NCBI GenBank assembly: GCA_030754885.1
Contig: JASLZL010000092.1
Coordinates: 1 to 37,529 of the forward strand
From: Rhodospirillales bacterium
GTDB lineage: Bacteria > Pseudomonadota > Alphaproteobacteria > Rhodospirillales > JASLLZ01
Length of the DNA stretch: 37,529 nt
Reading direction: 5' to 3'
How positions within the stretch are numbered: position 1 is the first letter of the stretch; each line of letters opens with the position of its first letter. This document shows positions 23,595-32,293 of the stretch, piece after piece. Both the position numbers and the translations under genes were made by a program. The notes under the pieces were generated by a model. That model searched no databases and was not told where the DNA came from. It saw nothing but the letters and a program-made list of their open reading frames with translations.

Positions 23595-24698
23595 ATGCTG
23601 TCGCCTAGGAAGACTTCCGGCCGTTCCCACCCGTCGCTTACCTATCGGCCGCCGACTCACTTGAGGACCCTCAAGATCGGGTTGATTGCCTTTGTCGGCA
23701 TCGCCGGCCTGGCGGTGCTGTGGGTCGTCGCTTGGTTTACCTTGGCCTCGAACATGCGCACCGAGACCCTGGCCTGGATCGAGGCGCAGCGGGCCGCCGG
23801 CTTTACCGTCAGCTATACCAAGTTCGAACTTAGCGGCTTCCCGTTCAAACTGGTGGCCACCATCGACGAGCCGGGGCTGGGGTGGCCCGACACCCGGGCG
23901 CCGTGGGTCTGGCAAGGCAAGCACCTGACCATGCAGGCCCGGCCCTGGACTCCGTGGCGACTGCGCCTGGCCCTTGCCGGCGCGCAGACGGTGCGCCTGG
24001 CGGACGGCGCCGGACCCACCACCTATAAAGGCGCCGCCGACGTGCTTGCCCTCGACCTCGTCTTCGGTGGCGACGGGGCGGAGAGCGGCCGGCTCACCGT
24101 CGGGGGGCTTAATTTCTCAACCGCCGAGGGGACACGGGCAATTACCGTCGAACGGGCCGAAGTCGCGGCACGGCGCGGCTTTCCCGATCCCGAGGACCAC
24201 CACGCTTCGACCTTGAACGTGGAACTGTCGGCCCTGGGTCTGGGGTTTCCGGAAAGTCTCGATCTGCCGCTCGGGCGGATAATCGGCGCGCTGCGCCTGC
24301 AGGCCGATGTCCTGGGCACCGTTCCCACCGCATCGTGGCCAGCCGCGTTGGCCAAGTGGCGCGACGACGGCGGCACCATCGAGGTGGCGCGCCTGGCCCT
24401 CACATATGGGCCCCTCGATGTGCGGGCTAACGGCACCCTGGCGTTCGACGGCGACATGCAACCCATCGGCGCTTTCACCGCCAAGGTCCAAGGGTTCTTT
24501 CCCCTGGTCGACGCGCTTAAGGACAAAGGGCTGGTGCGGGCCCGCGACGCCGTTACCGCCAAGATCGTTTTGGGCGCCCTTGCAAAAAGGCCGGCTCAAG
24601 GCGGGCCGCCGACCCTGAACCTGCCCCTGACGGTGCAGGGCCGCAAGGTCTACGCCGGGCCGTTGGCGCTGGCCGAGGTGCCCGCCATCCCCTGGTAA
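23595..24698 (+). CDS. DUF2125 membrane-anchored protein
   Basis: A 367-residue protein with one N-terminal helix (about 28-50) and a large C-terminal part outside the cytoplasm, rich in beta strands. The pattern matches the DUF2125 family of alphaproteobacteria. Its hallmarks are the post-helix block TLAWIEAQRAAGFTVSYTKF, then LSGFPFKLVATIDEP and the terminal LPLTVQGRKVYAGPLALAEV. The family is of unknown function; the fold resembles long beta-repeat lipid-transfer or AsmA-like proteins in pattern, which is inference. It is divergent from the DMT gene and followed by the YqgE gene after 25 bases. Confidence 0.85.
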   Translation: MLSPRKTSGRSHPSLTYRPPTHLRTLKIGLIAFVGIAGLAVLWVVAWFTLASNMRTETLAWIEAQRAAGFTVSYTKFELSGFPFKLVATIDEPGLGWPDTRAPWVWQGKHLTMQARPWTPWRLRLALAGAQTVRLADGAGPTTYKGAADVLALDLVFGGDGAESGRLTVGGLNFSTAEGTRAITVERAEVAARRGFPDPEDHHASTLNVELSALGLGFPESLDLPLGRIIGALRLQADVLGTVPTASWPAALAKWRDDGGTIEVARLALTYGPLDVRANGTLAFDGDMQPIGAFTAKVQGFFPLVDALKDKGLVRARDAVTAKIVLGALAKRPAQGGPPTLNLPLTVQGRKVYAGPLALAEVPAIPW

Positions 24699-24723
24699 GG
24701 TTTGGTACGGCTCTTGTGTTATC

Positions 24724-25359
24724 ATGTCACCCATGGGGAAATCCGCTGCCATCGGCGCCGTCCTTGCCGCCCTGGTCGTCCTTTTTATTGCGCCCTCTGT
24801 CGGGGACAGCGCCGACGGTGGGGCGACCCAGGGCGGTCGTAGCCTCAGGGGCCAGTTCCTGGTGGCGACGCCCAACATGGGGGACCCGCGTTTCGCTCAA
24901 AGTGTCATCTACATGGTCGACCACACGCCGAGGGGCGCCATGGGTTTCATCGTCAACCGCGCCTTCGGCACCGGCCCGCTTGGAAAATTCCTCAAGGGTT
25001 TTAACATCGAGAGCGAGAAGTCCGACGCCACCATCACCATCCAATATGGCGGTCCCGTTACGCCGGGCCGCGGTTTCGTCCTCCATACCAGCGACTATGC
25101 GGGCAAAGGCACCATCCGGGTCTCGGATAAGGTCTCCATGACCATCGAGATGAGCGTATTGAGGGACTTGGCGGCGGGCAAGGGACCGAGCCGGGTGCTC
25201 TTCGCCATGGGCTACGCCGGCTGGGGCCCCCAACAACTGGAGGGCGAGATGGCGCGCGATGACTGGCTGACGGCGCCCGAAGATTTGGGGCTCATCTTCG
25301 GCGACGACCAAGACACGAAGTGGGAGCGCGCCAGAACCGGCGCCGGGCTGAAGCTATAA
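24724..25359 (+). CDS. YqgE/AlgH (UPF0301) family protein with N-terminal signal-like helix
   Basis: A 211-residue protein. The conserved YqgE core begins at RGQFLVATPNMGDPRFAQSV (about 42-61) and continues with GAMGFIVNRAFGT, QYGGPVTPGRGFVLHTSDY, and GYAGWGPQQLEGEM. Ordinary YqgE proteins start almost at this core and are cytoplasmic. Here about 40 extra residues precede it: a short basic start, a hydrophobic stretch (GAVLAALVVLFIAPSVG) and a polar linker, as in a signal peptide or membrane anchor. The start is the ATG at 24724, with an alternative ATG three codons on. Convergent with tyrC, nine bases away. Confidence 0.9.
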   Translation: MSPMGKSAAIGAVLAALVVLFIAPSVGDSADGGATQGGRSLRGQFLVATPNMGDPRFAQSVIYMVDHTPRGAMGFIVNRAFGTGPLGKFLKGFNIESEKSDATITIQYGGPVTPGRGFVLHTSDYAGKGTIRVSDKVSMTIEMSVLRDLAAGKGPSRVLFAMGYAGWGPQQLEGEMARDDWLTAPEDLGLIFGDDQDTKWERARTGAGLKL

Positions 25360-25368
25360 GACCAACGC

Positions 25369-26265
25369 TCAGGCCTGCTTGGCCGCGATGACGCCGCGGC
25401 GGAGTTCACGGGCGCGGGTGAAGATTTCGTGCAACGTGTCACCCTCGCCTCGGCGGATGGCCCGCTGTACGGCCGTCAGGTCCTCGCTGAAGCGGCCCAG
25501 CATCTCGAGCACCGCCTCACGGTTATTGAGGAAGACGTCGCGCCACATGACCGGGTCCGAGGCGGCGATGCGGGTGAAGTCGCGGAAGCCGCCGGCCGAG
25601 TACTTGATCACTTCGGACTTCAGGTGGTCTTCCAGGTCCGTCGCCGTGCCGACGATGGTGTAGGCGATGAGGTGGGGCAGGTGCGAGGTGATGGCCAGGA
25701 CCTGATCGTGGTGGGCGGCGTCCATGGTCTCGATCAGCATTCCGGCCCGTTGCCACAACGTCTTCACCCGCTCGACCGCTTGCGCGTCGGTGCCGGCGGA
25801 CGGTGTCAGGATGCACCAGCGCCCATCGAACAACTCGGCAAAGCCGGCTTCCGGTCCCGAATGCTCGGTACCCGCCACCGGGTGGGCGGGGACCAGGTGG
25901 ACACCATCGGGCAGGTGCGGCGAGACATCATCGATCACGGCCTGCTTGACCGAGCCCACGTCGCTGACGATGGCGCCTGGCTTGAGCGCCGGTCCGATAT
26001 CGGCGGCGATTCCGGCATAGGCGCCGAGCGGCGAACACAGCACGACCAGGTCGGCATCCAGGGCGGCTTGACGCGCATCCAGGGTTACGCTGTCGGCGAG
26101 GCCCAGGTCCACGGCCGTGTCCAAGGTCCGTTGGGTGCGCGCCGCGACGGCGATGTGCCCGGCCAGGCCGTCGCGCCGAATCACGCGGGCGAGCGACGAT
26201 CCGATCAGCCCGATGCCGATCAGCGCAATGCGCCCGAACAGGAGATCAGAGGGTTTACCGGTCAT
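25369..26265 (-). CDS. tyrC: Prephenate/arogenate dehydrogenase
   Basis: A 298-residue NAD(P)-dependent dehydrogenase of the TyrA/TyrC family, which oxidatively decarboxylates prephenate or arogenate on the way to tyrosine. The dinucleotide-binding motif is G17-I-G19-L-I-G22. The active-site His lies in HPVAGTEHSGP, and SHLPHLIAY is the second conserved His block. There is no chorismate mutase or ACT domain, unlike the bifunctional enteric TyrA. The gene is three bases downstream of hisC in the operon CM-hisC-tyrC, the usual alphaproteobacterial arrangement. Whether prephenate or arogenate is preferred cannot be told. Confidence 0.95.
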   Translation of the reverse strand: MTGKPSDLLFGRIALIGIGLIGSSLARVIRRDGLAGHIAVAARTQRTLDTAVDLGLADSVTLDARQAALDADLVVLCSPLGAYAGIAADIGPALKPGAIVSDVGSVKQAVIDDVSPHLPDGVHLVPAHPVAGTEHSGPEAGFAELFDGRWCILTPSAGTDAQAVERVKTLWQRAGMLIETMDAAHHDQVLAITSHLPHLIAYTIVGTATDLEDHLKSEVIKYSAGGFRDFTRIAASDPVMWRDVFLNNREAVLEMLGRFSEDLTAVQRAIRRGEGDTLHEIFTRARELRRGVIAAKQA

Positions 26266-26268
26266 GGC

Positions 26269-27357
26269 TCAGTCCAGGAATTCTTTCAAGGCGTCGACGA
26301 CGGCGCGCATTTCGTCCTCCAGGCCGATGGTGATGCGCAGGCTGTCGGCAAGGCCGTATCCGGCCATGCGCCGGGTAATAATACCCCGGCTTCTCAGAAA
26401 GACATCGGCGGCCTCGGCATCGCGGCCGGGCTGATCGGGGAAGCGCACCAAGGCGAAGTTGCCGACGCTGGGTGGAACCTCCAAGCCAAGGTCCCGCGAC
26501 TGCTTGGTGAACCACGCCAGCCAGGTATCGTTGTGGCGCCGCGAACGCTCGGCGAAGGCCTCATCGGCGAGCGCCGCGCATCCCGCCGCCTGGGCCGGCG
26601 CCGAAACGTTGAACGGATTGCGCGCGCGGCTCAGGACGTCGGCCACGCTTGGCGGACAATAGGCCCAGCCCAAGCGGACGCCGCCCAAGGCGTACATCTT
26701 GGAGAACGTGCGGGTCATCACCACGTTGTCGCCGCCGTCCACCAATTCAATGCCCGGCGTATAGTCGCCGTTCGTCACGTATTCGGCATAGGCGGCGTCG
26801 ATGACCAGAAGGACGTTGGCCGGCAGACCGGCACGCAGGCGCGCGAGCTCGGCGGTGGGCAAGTACGTCCCCGTCGGGTTGTTGGGGTTGGCCACGAAGA
26901 CGACGCGCGTCTTTGCCGTTACCTGGCCAAGGAGGGCATCGACGTCGGTGGTGAGGTCGGTTTCGGGTGCGGCGACGGGCGTTGCCCCCACCGTCTTGGC
27001 GGCGATCGGGTACATGAGAAAGCCGTGTTCGCTGTGTAGAACCTCGTCTCCCGGTCCGGCATAGGCGCGGCACAACAGCCCGATCAGTTCGTCCGACCCG
27101 GCGCCGCACACGATGCGCTTTGCATCAAGACCGTGGTGGCGGCCCAGGGCCTGGCGCAGGTCATCCGAAGAACCGTCGGGATAGCGGTGCAGAGAGGCCG
27201 CGGCGTCACTGTAGGCGGCGACCGCCTTGGGACTGGGACCGAGTGCACCCTCGTTGGAGGCAAGCTTGATCACGCGTTCGACGCCGGCGACGTCCGCATC
27301 GCCCCCGACATAGGGCGTAATCTCCATGATCCCGGGTCTGACCGACAGGCCGCTCAT
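26269..27357 (-). CDS. hisC: Histidinol-phosphate/aromatic aminotransferase
   Basis: A 362-residue class I/II PLP aminotransferase. The Schiff-base lysine is K220 in TRTFSKMYALGGVRLGW; the PLP-pocket motif ANPNNPTGTY is at about 156-165; and YAEYV supplies the Tyr-to-PLP contact. HisC enzymes transaminate histidinol phosphate, and paralogues in aromatic operons act on prephenate or phenylpyruvates. Because the neighbours are chorismate mutase and TyrC, an aromatic role is likely, but the histidine role cannot be excluded. Its start overlaps the stop of the upstream gene by four bases. Confidence 0.93.
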   Translation of the reverse strand: MSGLSVRPGIMEITPYVGGDADVAGVERVIKLASNEGALGPSPKAVAAYSDAAASLHRYPDGSSDDLRQALGRHHGLDAKRIVCGAGSDELIGLLCRAYAGPGDEVLHSEHGFLMYPIAAKTVGATPVAAPETDLTTDVDALLGQVTAKTRVVFVANPNNPTGTYLPTAELARLRAGLPANVLLVIDAAYAEYVTNGDYTPGIELVDGGDNVVMTRTFSKMYALGGVRLGWAYCPPSVADVLSRARNPFNVSAPAQAAGCAALADEAFAERSRRHNDTWLAWFTKQSRDLGLEVPPSVGNFALVRFPDQPGRDAEAADVFLRSRGIITRRMAGYGLADSLRITIGLEDEMRAVVDALKEFLD

Positions 27358-28247
27358 GATTTACGCCTCCGCTTCGCTGGCGTCTCGGCAAGTTCCTCGG
27401 GCGTCAAGGGCACCGCATAGGAGCCCAAGACGACCACCCGCTTGATCGGCAGGCTTGTTGAGTCCATGAGCAGTTTGACGCGGCGGTCGTCGGTAGCGAC
27501 GAAATCGTCCACCTCGGCCAGATAGAGCCGCGTGCCGCGAGTCTCCTTGTCATTCCACAAGGCAGTAAATGTGACCGGCAGACTGGCTTCGGTGAGTGCC
27601 GGTCCGAGGCTGGTCAGGGCAAACCCCTCGTCGGCGTCGAGGGCGACGAAAGACCGGTCGCGCCCCGTCTCCTCTGGAGCAACCCGGCTGATGACCAACG
27701 CCTCCAAGGAGTCGGCGCGGCAGTTGCCGGGCCCGGCGAAGGGCAAGCGTGCAATGACCAGCGGCGCGGCGGCGTCACGGCCCATCAGGTGGGGCCACCA
27801 CGGTTGGGTATCGTCGCGAACCGGAACCGCTAGAACACCAACGGTTGCCTGCCCGCGCATGACCTCGTCGATGACGCGCGGTGCCGAGGAGTGGGCCGTC
27901 ACCGGGGTTTGGCTGCCGTAATGGCTGCGCGCCAAATCGCCGAAGCCGCACGAGTCCTCGGGCTCGTGGACGGCGACCGAAAACGGGCCTTGAAGACTGA
28001 CGAAGGCGGCCAGGATCTCACGCCAGACGCGCACCAGGGCCTGTTTGGGAAACGCCCCCCCATGGCGATCGACCAGGCGGCGGATGATCTGGGCTTCGCG
28101 TCCGGGGCGGTGGGCGCTCTCGGCGTCGCCCTTCGATGCACCGACTTTCTCGACCACGCGCGTACGCCGCACCAAGAGGTCGTGAATCTCCTCGTCGATG
28201 GCGTCAATTTCACCGCGCAATGCGTTGAGTGATTTCTTCGCGCTCAT
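27354..28247 (-). CDS. Chorismate mutase with a degenerate prephenate-dehydratase-like domain
   Basis: A 297-residue fusion. Residues 1-85 form an AroQ-type chorismate mutase (LNALRGEIDAIDEEIHDLLV, then RPGREAQIIRRLVDRH). The rest resembles the prephenate-dehydratase fold and its ligand-binding tail. The dehydratase signatures are changed: the N-terminal Gly-rich loop reads EPEDSCGFGDLA, and the usual Thr-Arg-Phe block reads VISRVAPEE. The second domain therefore looks non-catalytic or regulatory. It is the first gene of the minus-strand aromatic operon and is divergent from metX over a 163-base gap. Confidence 0.88.
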   Translation of the reverse strand: MSAKKSLNALRGEIDAIDEEIHDLLVRRTRVVEKVGASKGDAESAHRPGREAQIIRRLVDRHGGAFPKQALVRVWREILAAFVSLQGPFSVAVHEPEDSCGFGDLARSHYGSQTPVTAHSSAPRVIDEVMRGQATVGVLAVPVRDDTQPWWPHLMGRDAAAPLVIARLPFAGPGNCRADSLEALVISRVAPEETGRDRSFVALDADEGFALTSLGPALTEASLPVTFTALWNDKETRGTRLYLAEVDDFVATDDRRVKLLMDSTSLPIKRVVVLGSYAVPLTPEELAETPAKRRRKS

Positions 28248-28341
28248 AGTGGTTTCCGGATCGGTAAAACCGCGGTACGGCGGGCCCCCGTTCGAGGACG
28301 CATAGTGATAATGGCTCGCCTCGGCAAAAGCAAAGAAAACA

Positions 28342-28370
28342 TTGACACTTCCAGGCTTGCTTTCTAGCTA
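28342..28370 (+). promoter_or_regulatory. Strong sigma-70-type promoter of metX-metW
   Basis: TTGACA (28342-28347) and TAGCTA (28365-28370) are separated by 17 bases. The start should be near 28377, leaving a leader of about 34 bases. This also shows that an apparent TTG start at 28342 is not the metX start. Confidence 0.65.
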
Positions 28371-28410
28371 TGGTGCCCTTAATCGCGATGCGGGAAACGG
28401 CCGTAACGTT

Positions 28411-29592
28411 ATGGATTCGCCCAATCACAATAGCGCCCAAGGAACCGATTTGCCGAAGCTGGCGGATGACCAAGTGCGCCTGGACGCCGAGGGACCCTTG
28501 CGCCTTGACTGCGGAGTCGCGCTTGACCACGTCACCGTCGCTTATCGGACCTATGGCACGCTCGACGCTGAAAAGTCGAATGCCGTCTTGGTCTGCCATG
28601 CGCTCACCGGTGACCAGTACCTGGCCGAGAGCCACCCGATTACCAGCAAGCCGGGATGGTGGGAGCTGATGGTGGGGCCGGGCAAGGTCCTCGATACGGA
28701 CCGCTATTTCGTCATATGTCCCAACATCTTGGGCGGCTGCATGGGCACCACAGGTCCCAAGGAGATCGACCCGGCGACGGGCCGGCCATGGGGCCTTTCG
28801 TTCCCGGTGATTACCGTCGCCGACATGGTGCGTGCCCAGGCCATGCTGATCGCCCACCTGGGTATAGAAAAACTGTTCGCGGTCATTGGCGGTTCGCTGG
28901 GCGGCATGCAGGTGCTGGAATGGGCAGCGTCTTATCCCGAACGTGTCTTCGCCGCCGTTCCCATCGCCGCCGCCGGCCACCACACGGCCCAAAACATCGC
29001 CTTTCACGAGGTCGGCCGCCAAGCCATCATGGCTGATCCCGACTGGTGCGGCGGCGACTATCAGAGCGCCGGCAAGCACCCCCACCGGGGACTGGCCGTG
29101 GCGCGCATGGCGGCACACGTCACGTACCTGTCGGAGACGGCGCTGCATCGCAAGTTCGGGCGCCGCCTACAGGACCGCGCGGGGATAACCTACGGCTTCG
29201 AAGCCGACTTCCAGGTCGAGAGCTATCTGCGCCACCAGGGCAGCACCTTTGTCGAGCGCTTCGACGCCAATTCATATCTCTACATTACCCGTGCCATGGA
29301 TTACTTCGACCTGGCCGAGGCCCACGGCGGCGTTCTGGCCGAGGCCTTTCGCGAAACGCCGGTCCGATTCTGCGTCATCTCGTTCACCTCAGACTGGCTC
29401 TATCCGACCTCGGAAAGCCGCGCCATCGTCCACGCGCTCAACGCGGTCGCGGCCAACGTGAGCTTCGCCGAAATCACGACCGAGGACGGTCACGATTCGT
29501 TTCTCCTTGATGAGCCGGAGTTCCGAGAGGTTCTGCAAGGTTTTCTCAACGGCGCCGCCGACCATCGCGGCCTGCCCAGGGGACGGCGGTGA
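28411..29592 (+). CDS. metX: Homoserine O-acetyltransferase
   Basis: A 393-residue alpha/beta-hydrolase-fold enzyme that acylates homoserine for methionine synthesis. The nucleophile elbow is G160-G-S162-L-G-G. The acid and base of the triad are the Asp in SDWLYPTSE and the His in DGHDSFLLD. The [17 protein letters not shown] loop is diagnostic of MetX. Start ATG 28411 was chosen because the promoter lies just upstream and the protein then has normal length. The TGATG junction with metW indicates coupling. The acyl donor (acetyl or succinyl CoA) cannot be fixed by eye. Confidence 0.95.
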   Translation: MDSPNHNSAQGTDLPKLADDQVRLDAEGPLRLDCGVALDHVTVAYRTYGTLDAEKSNAVLVCHALTGDQYLAESHPITSKPGWWELMVGPGKVLDTDRYFVICPNILGGCMGTTGPKEIDPATGRPWGLSFPVITVADMVRAQAMLIAHLGIEKLFAVIGGSLGGMQVLEWAASYPERVFAAVPIAAAGHHTAQNIAFHEVGRQAIMADPDWCGGDYQSAGKHPHRGLAVARMAAHVTYLSETALHRKFGRRLQDRAGITYGFEADFQVESYLRHQGSTFVERFDANSYLYITRAMDYFDLAEAHGGVLAEAFRETPVRFCVISFTSDWLYPTSESRAIVHALNAVAANVSFAEITTEDGHDSFLLDEPEFREVLQGFLNGAADHRGLPRGRR

Positions 29593-30212
29593 TGATGGCC
29601 GATCAGCGCAAGACGATCCGCGTCGATCTTCAGCTCATCGCCGATATGATAGAACCCAACACGCGGGTGCTCGACGTGGGCTGCGGCGACGGCACACTCT
29701 TGGATTATCTTGGCGCCTTCAAACAGGTCGACGGACGCGGCATCGAGATTTCCATGGAAGGCGTGAACGCCTGTGTTTCGGCAGGCCTTCCAGTTATCCA
29801 GGGAGACGCCGACACCGATCTCGCGGACTACCCCGACGATGCCTTCGATTACGTCGTGCTGAGCCAGACCTTGCAGGCGACCCACGCCCCGCGTCAGGTA
29901 TTGGAGCACCTGACCCGCATCGGTCGTCGAGCCATCGTTTCGTTTCCCAACTTCGGCCATTGGCGAGTGCGCGGCCACCTTTTCTTATTCGGCCGCATGC
30001 CGGTCAATAAGACCCTGCCCTACCAATGGTACGACACGCCCAATATCCACTTTTGCACGATCAAGGATTTCGTAGTCCTGTGCCGCGAAATGGGCGTGAC
30101 CATTGAGCGTAGCCTGTCCCTCGACCATGGCGGGCACCGGCGGCGCATCGGCTCGCATGTATTCTTTAACAATATATTGGGTGGGCAAGCCGTCTTCGTG
30201 CTCAGCCGTTAG
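29592..30212 (+). CDS. metW: MetW methyltransferase-fold protein
   Basis: A 206-residue class I SAM-binding protein of the MetW family. Motif I is RVLDVGCGDGTLLDYL at about residues 26-41, and the family-specific blocks GRGIEISMEGVNACVSAG, VVLSQTLQATHAPRQVL and VSFPNFGHWRVRG follow. In proteobacteria metW lies directly after metX, and the two are needed together for methionine synthesis; MetW is reported to assist MetX. Two consecutive ATG codons at 29592 and 29595 are possible starts, the first overlapping the metX stop by one base. Confidence 0.95.
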   Translation: MMADQRKTIRVDLQLIADMIEPNTRVLDVGCGDGTLLDYLGAFKQVDGRGIEISMEGVNACVSAGLPVIQGDADTDLADYPDDAFDYVVLSQTLQATHAPRQVLEHLTRIGRRAIVSFPNFGHWRVRGHLFLFGRMPVNKTLPYQWYDTPNIHFCTIKDFVVLCREMGVTIERSLSLDHGGHRRRIGSHVFFNNILGGQAVFVLSR

Positions 30213-30246
30213 TGGCCGTTTGAACGGGCCCAACCTGGGAGCTGTT

Positions 30247-32274
30247 ATGACCGGCAAGGCAAAAAGTTCCTCGGACGCTCCTCTCGAGTCGTTGCTGCGC
30301 CAATCGGGAGCATCCCTGAGTGTGGCCGAACTGCGTGAATTGGTGCTGGGCGTCGCCGCGGCTCCGAGCGCGCTCGACCCTGACGCCTGGATGTGCCTGG
30401 TGGCACCGACCATCGACGAGGCGTCGAAGGTGCGGCTTCGTGCCCTCCTCGATGAGGTCTCTGAGAGCGGTGGAGACGACCGGGCGCCGGCGGCGCGCCT
30501 CACCGCCCTTCGAGGAGAGTTGGAGAAGAGCGGCCTCGACGGCTTAATCGTGCCTCACGCCGACGAACACCAAGGCGAATACATGCCGGCCCGGGCCAAG
30601 CGCCTGGCCTGGCTGACCGGATTCACCGGATCGGCCGGACTGGCGGCGGTTCTCAAGGATAGTGCCGCCATCTTCGTCGATGGCCGCTACACCCTGCAGG
30701 TACGCGATCAAGTGGACGAAAACCATTATGTCATCCGCCATCTGACCGAGGAACCGGCTACCGGATGGATCACCGAAACCCTGCCCAAGGGCGCCCGTCT
30801 CGGCTACGACCCATGGCTTCATACGAAACGCGAGGTCAAGCGCTGGCGGGGTGCTTGTGAAAAAGCCGGCGCCACCCTGGCCGCCTGTGAAGAGAACCCA
30901 ATCGACGCGGTGTGGACCGACCAGCCGCCGCCACCGGTGGCGCCCGTCGTTCCCCACGCCATCGAATTCACCGGCCGCACTTCGGCCGACAAGCGCGGCG
31001 ATTTGGCCCAGGCCCTGGCCAAGGGTGGTCTCGACGCGGTGGTGTTGACGGCATCAGAATCCATTGCTTGGTTGTTGAACATTCGCGGCGCCGACGTCCC
31101 GCGTACGCCGTTGCCTCTCTCGTTCGCCATCCTTAACGCCGACGCCAGCGTCGATCTGTTCATCGATCCGCGCAAAATGGCACCGGGCCTGGCCGAACAC
31201 CTGGGCGGCGACGTGCGCCCGGCGCCGCGCGATGCTTTTGGGCCGGCCCTCGACCGCCTGGGCGGCGCCGGCAAGGCCGTCAGTCTGGACCCAGACACCT
31301 CGCCTTCCTGGGCCCTCGATCGGGCGAGTGGGTCCGGCGCACGCATCGTCCACGGCGCCGATCCGTGTCTATTACCCAAGGCGCGTAAGAACCCGGTCGA
31401 GCTGGACGGCACGCGGGCCGCCCACCGGCGCGACGGCGCTGCCTTGGTCCGATTTCTTGCCTGGCTTGACCGCGAAGCACCGGCCGGCCGGCTGACCGAG
31501 ATCGAGGCCGCCGAAAAACTCGAGATCCTGCGCCGCGAGAACGACCATTTCCGGGGCCTGAGCTTCGACACTATTTCGGGCGCCGGCCCCAACGGCGCCA
31601 TCGTTCACTACCGGGTCGGTCCCAAGACCAATCGGCGGTTGGAGCCGGGGTCCCTCTATCTGGTCGATTCGGGCGGGCAATATCTGGACGGCACCACGGA
31701 CGTGACCCGCACCATTCCCATCGGCACCCCAAGCGCCGAGATGCGCCGGCGCTTCACTTTGGTGCTCAAGGGGCACATCGCCTTGGCCGTGGCGCGCTTT
31801 CCCAAGGGGACGACGGGGTCACAACTCGACACCCTGGCGCGCCGCCACCTGTGGGCGGAGGGCCTCGATTATGACCACGGTACCGGCCACGGGGTGGGCA
31901 GTTACCTCGGCGTGCACGAGGGACCGCATCGCATCTCCAAGGCGCCCAACCGGGTCGCCTTTGAGGCCGGTATGATTGTTTCCAACGAACCCGGCTATTA
32001 CAAGACGGGTGAGTATGGCATCCGTATCGAGAATCTTGTCACCGTGGTTGCCGTCGCCGCCCCGGAAGGTGCCGATAAGGACCTGCTGGGCTTCGAGATA
32101 TTGACACTGGCGCCCATCGATCTGCGATTGGTGGACGGGGCGATGTTAAGCGCCGACGAGATCACCTGGCTCGATGAATATCATGGCACGGTGCGCGATG
32201 CGCTCTTGCTCCACGTCGATGTTGACACCGCCCGTTGGTTGGCTCAGGCGACACGGCTCGTGGAGACGCCATGA
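30247..32274 (+). CDS. M24-family Xaa-Pro aminopeptidase with extra N-terminal segment
   Basis: A 675-residue cytoplasmic aminopeptidase of the three-domain APP1 type. Two creatinase N-terminal domains are followed by the pita-bread domain. Its five metal ligands are visible: two Asp in LYLVDSGGQYLDGTTDVTRT, the His in GTGHGVGSYLG, the Glu in SNEPGYY and the Glu in RIENLV. A C-terminal APP1 tail with EITWLDEYH completes it. Ahead of the usual start (at about RLTALRGELEKSGLDG) there are about 75 additional residues, predicted helical, beginning LESLLRQSGASLSVAELREL. The gene follows metW by 34 bases. Confidence 0.92.
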   Translation: MTGKAKSSSDAPLESLLRQSGASLSVAELRELVLGVAAAPSALDPDAWMCLVAPTIDEASKVRLRALLDEVSESGGDDRAPAARLTALRGELEKSGLDGLIVPHADEHQGEYMPARAKRLAWLTGFTGSAGLAAVLKDSAAIFVDGRYTLQVRDQVDENHYVIRHLTEEPATGWITETLPKGARLGYDPWLHTKREVKRWRGACEKAGATLAACEENPIDAVWTDQPPPPVAPVVPHAIEFTGRTSADKRGDLAQALAKGGLDAVVLTASESIAWLLNIRGADVPRTPLPLSFAILNADASVDLFIDPRKMAPGLAEHLGGDVRPAPRDAFGPALDRLGGAGKAVSLDPDTSPSWALDRASGSGARIVHGADPCLLPKARKNPVELDGTRAAHRRDGAALVRFLAWLDREAPAGRLTEIEAAEKLEILRRENDHFRGLSFDTISGAGPNGAIVHYRVGPKTNRRLEPGSLYLVDSGGQYLDGTTDVTRTIPIGTPSAEMRRRFTLVLKGHIALAVARFPKGTTGSQLDTLARRHLWAEGLDYDHGTGHGVGSYLGVHEGPHRISKAPNRVAFEAGMIVSNEPGYYKTGEYGIRIENLVTVVAVAAPEGADKDLLGFEILTLAPIDLRLVDGAMLSADEITWLDEYHGTVRDALLLHVDVDTARWLAQATRLVETP

Positions 32275-32293
32275 CGGCGAGCACCCGCAATCC

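Noticed and set aside
25429-27039. A 536-codon plus-strand frame across tyrC and hisC
   Set aside because: Antisense shadow; both minus-strand genes are recognisable enzymes with intact motifs.
28371-28410. A SAM-II riboswitch in the metX leader
   Set aside because: The promoter at 28342-28370 leaves only about 34 leader bases and no SAM-II core is recognisable.
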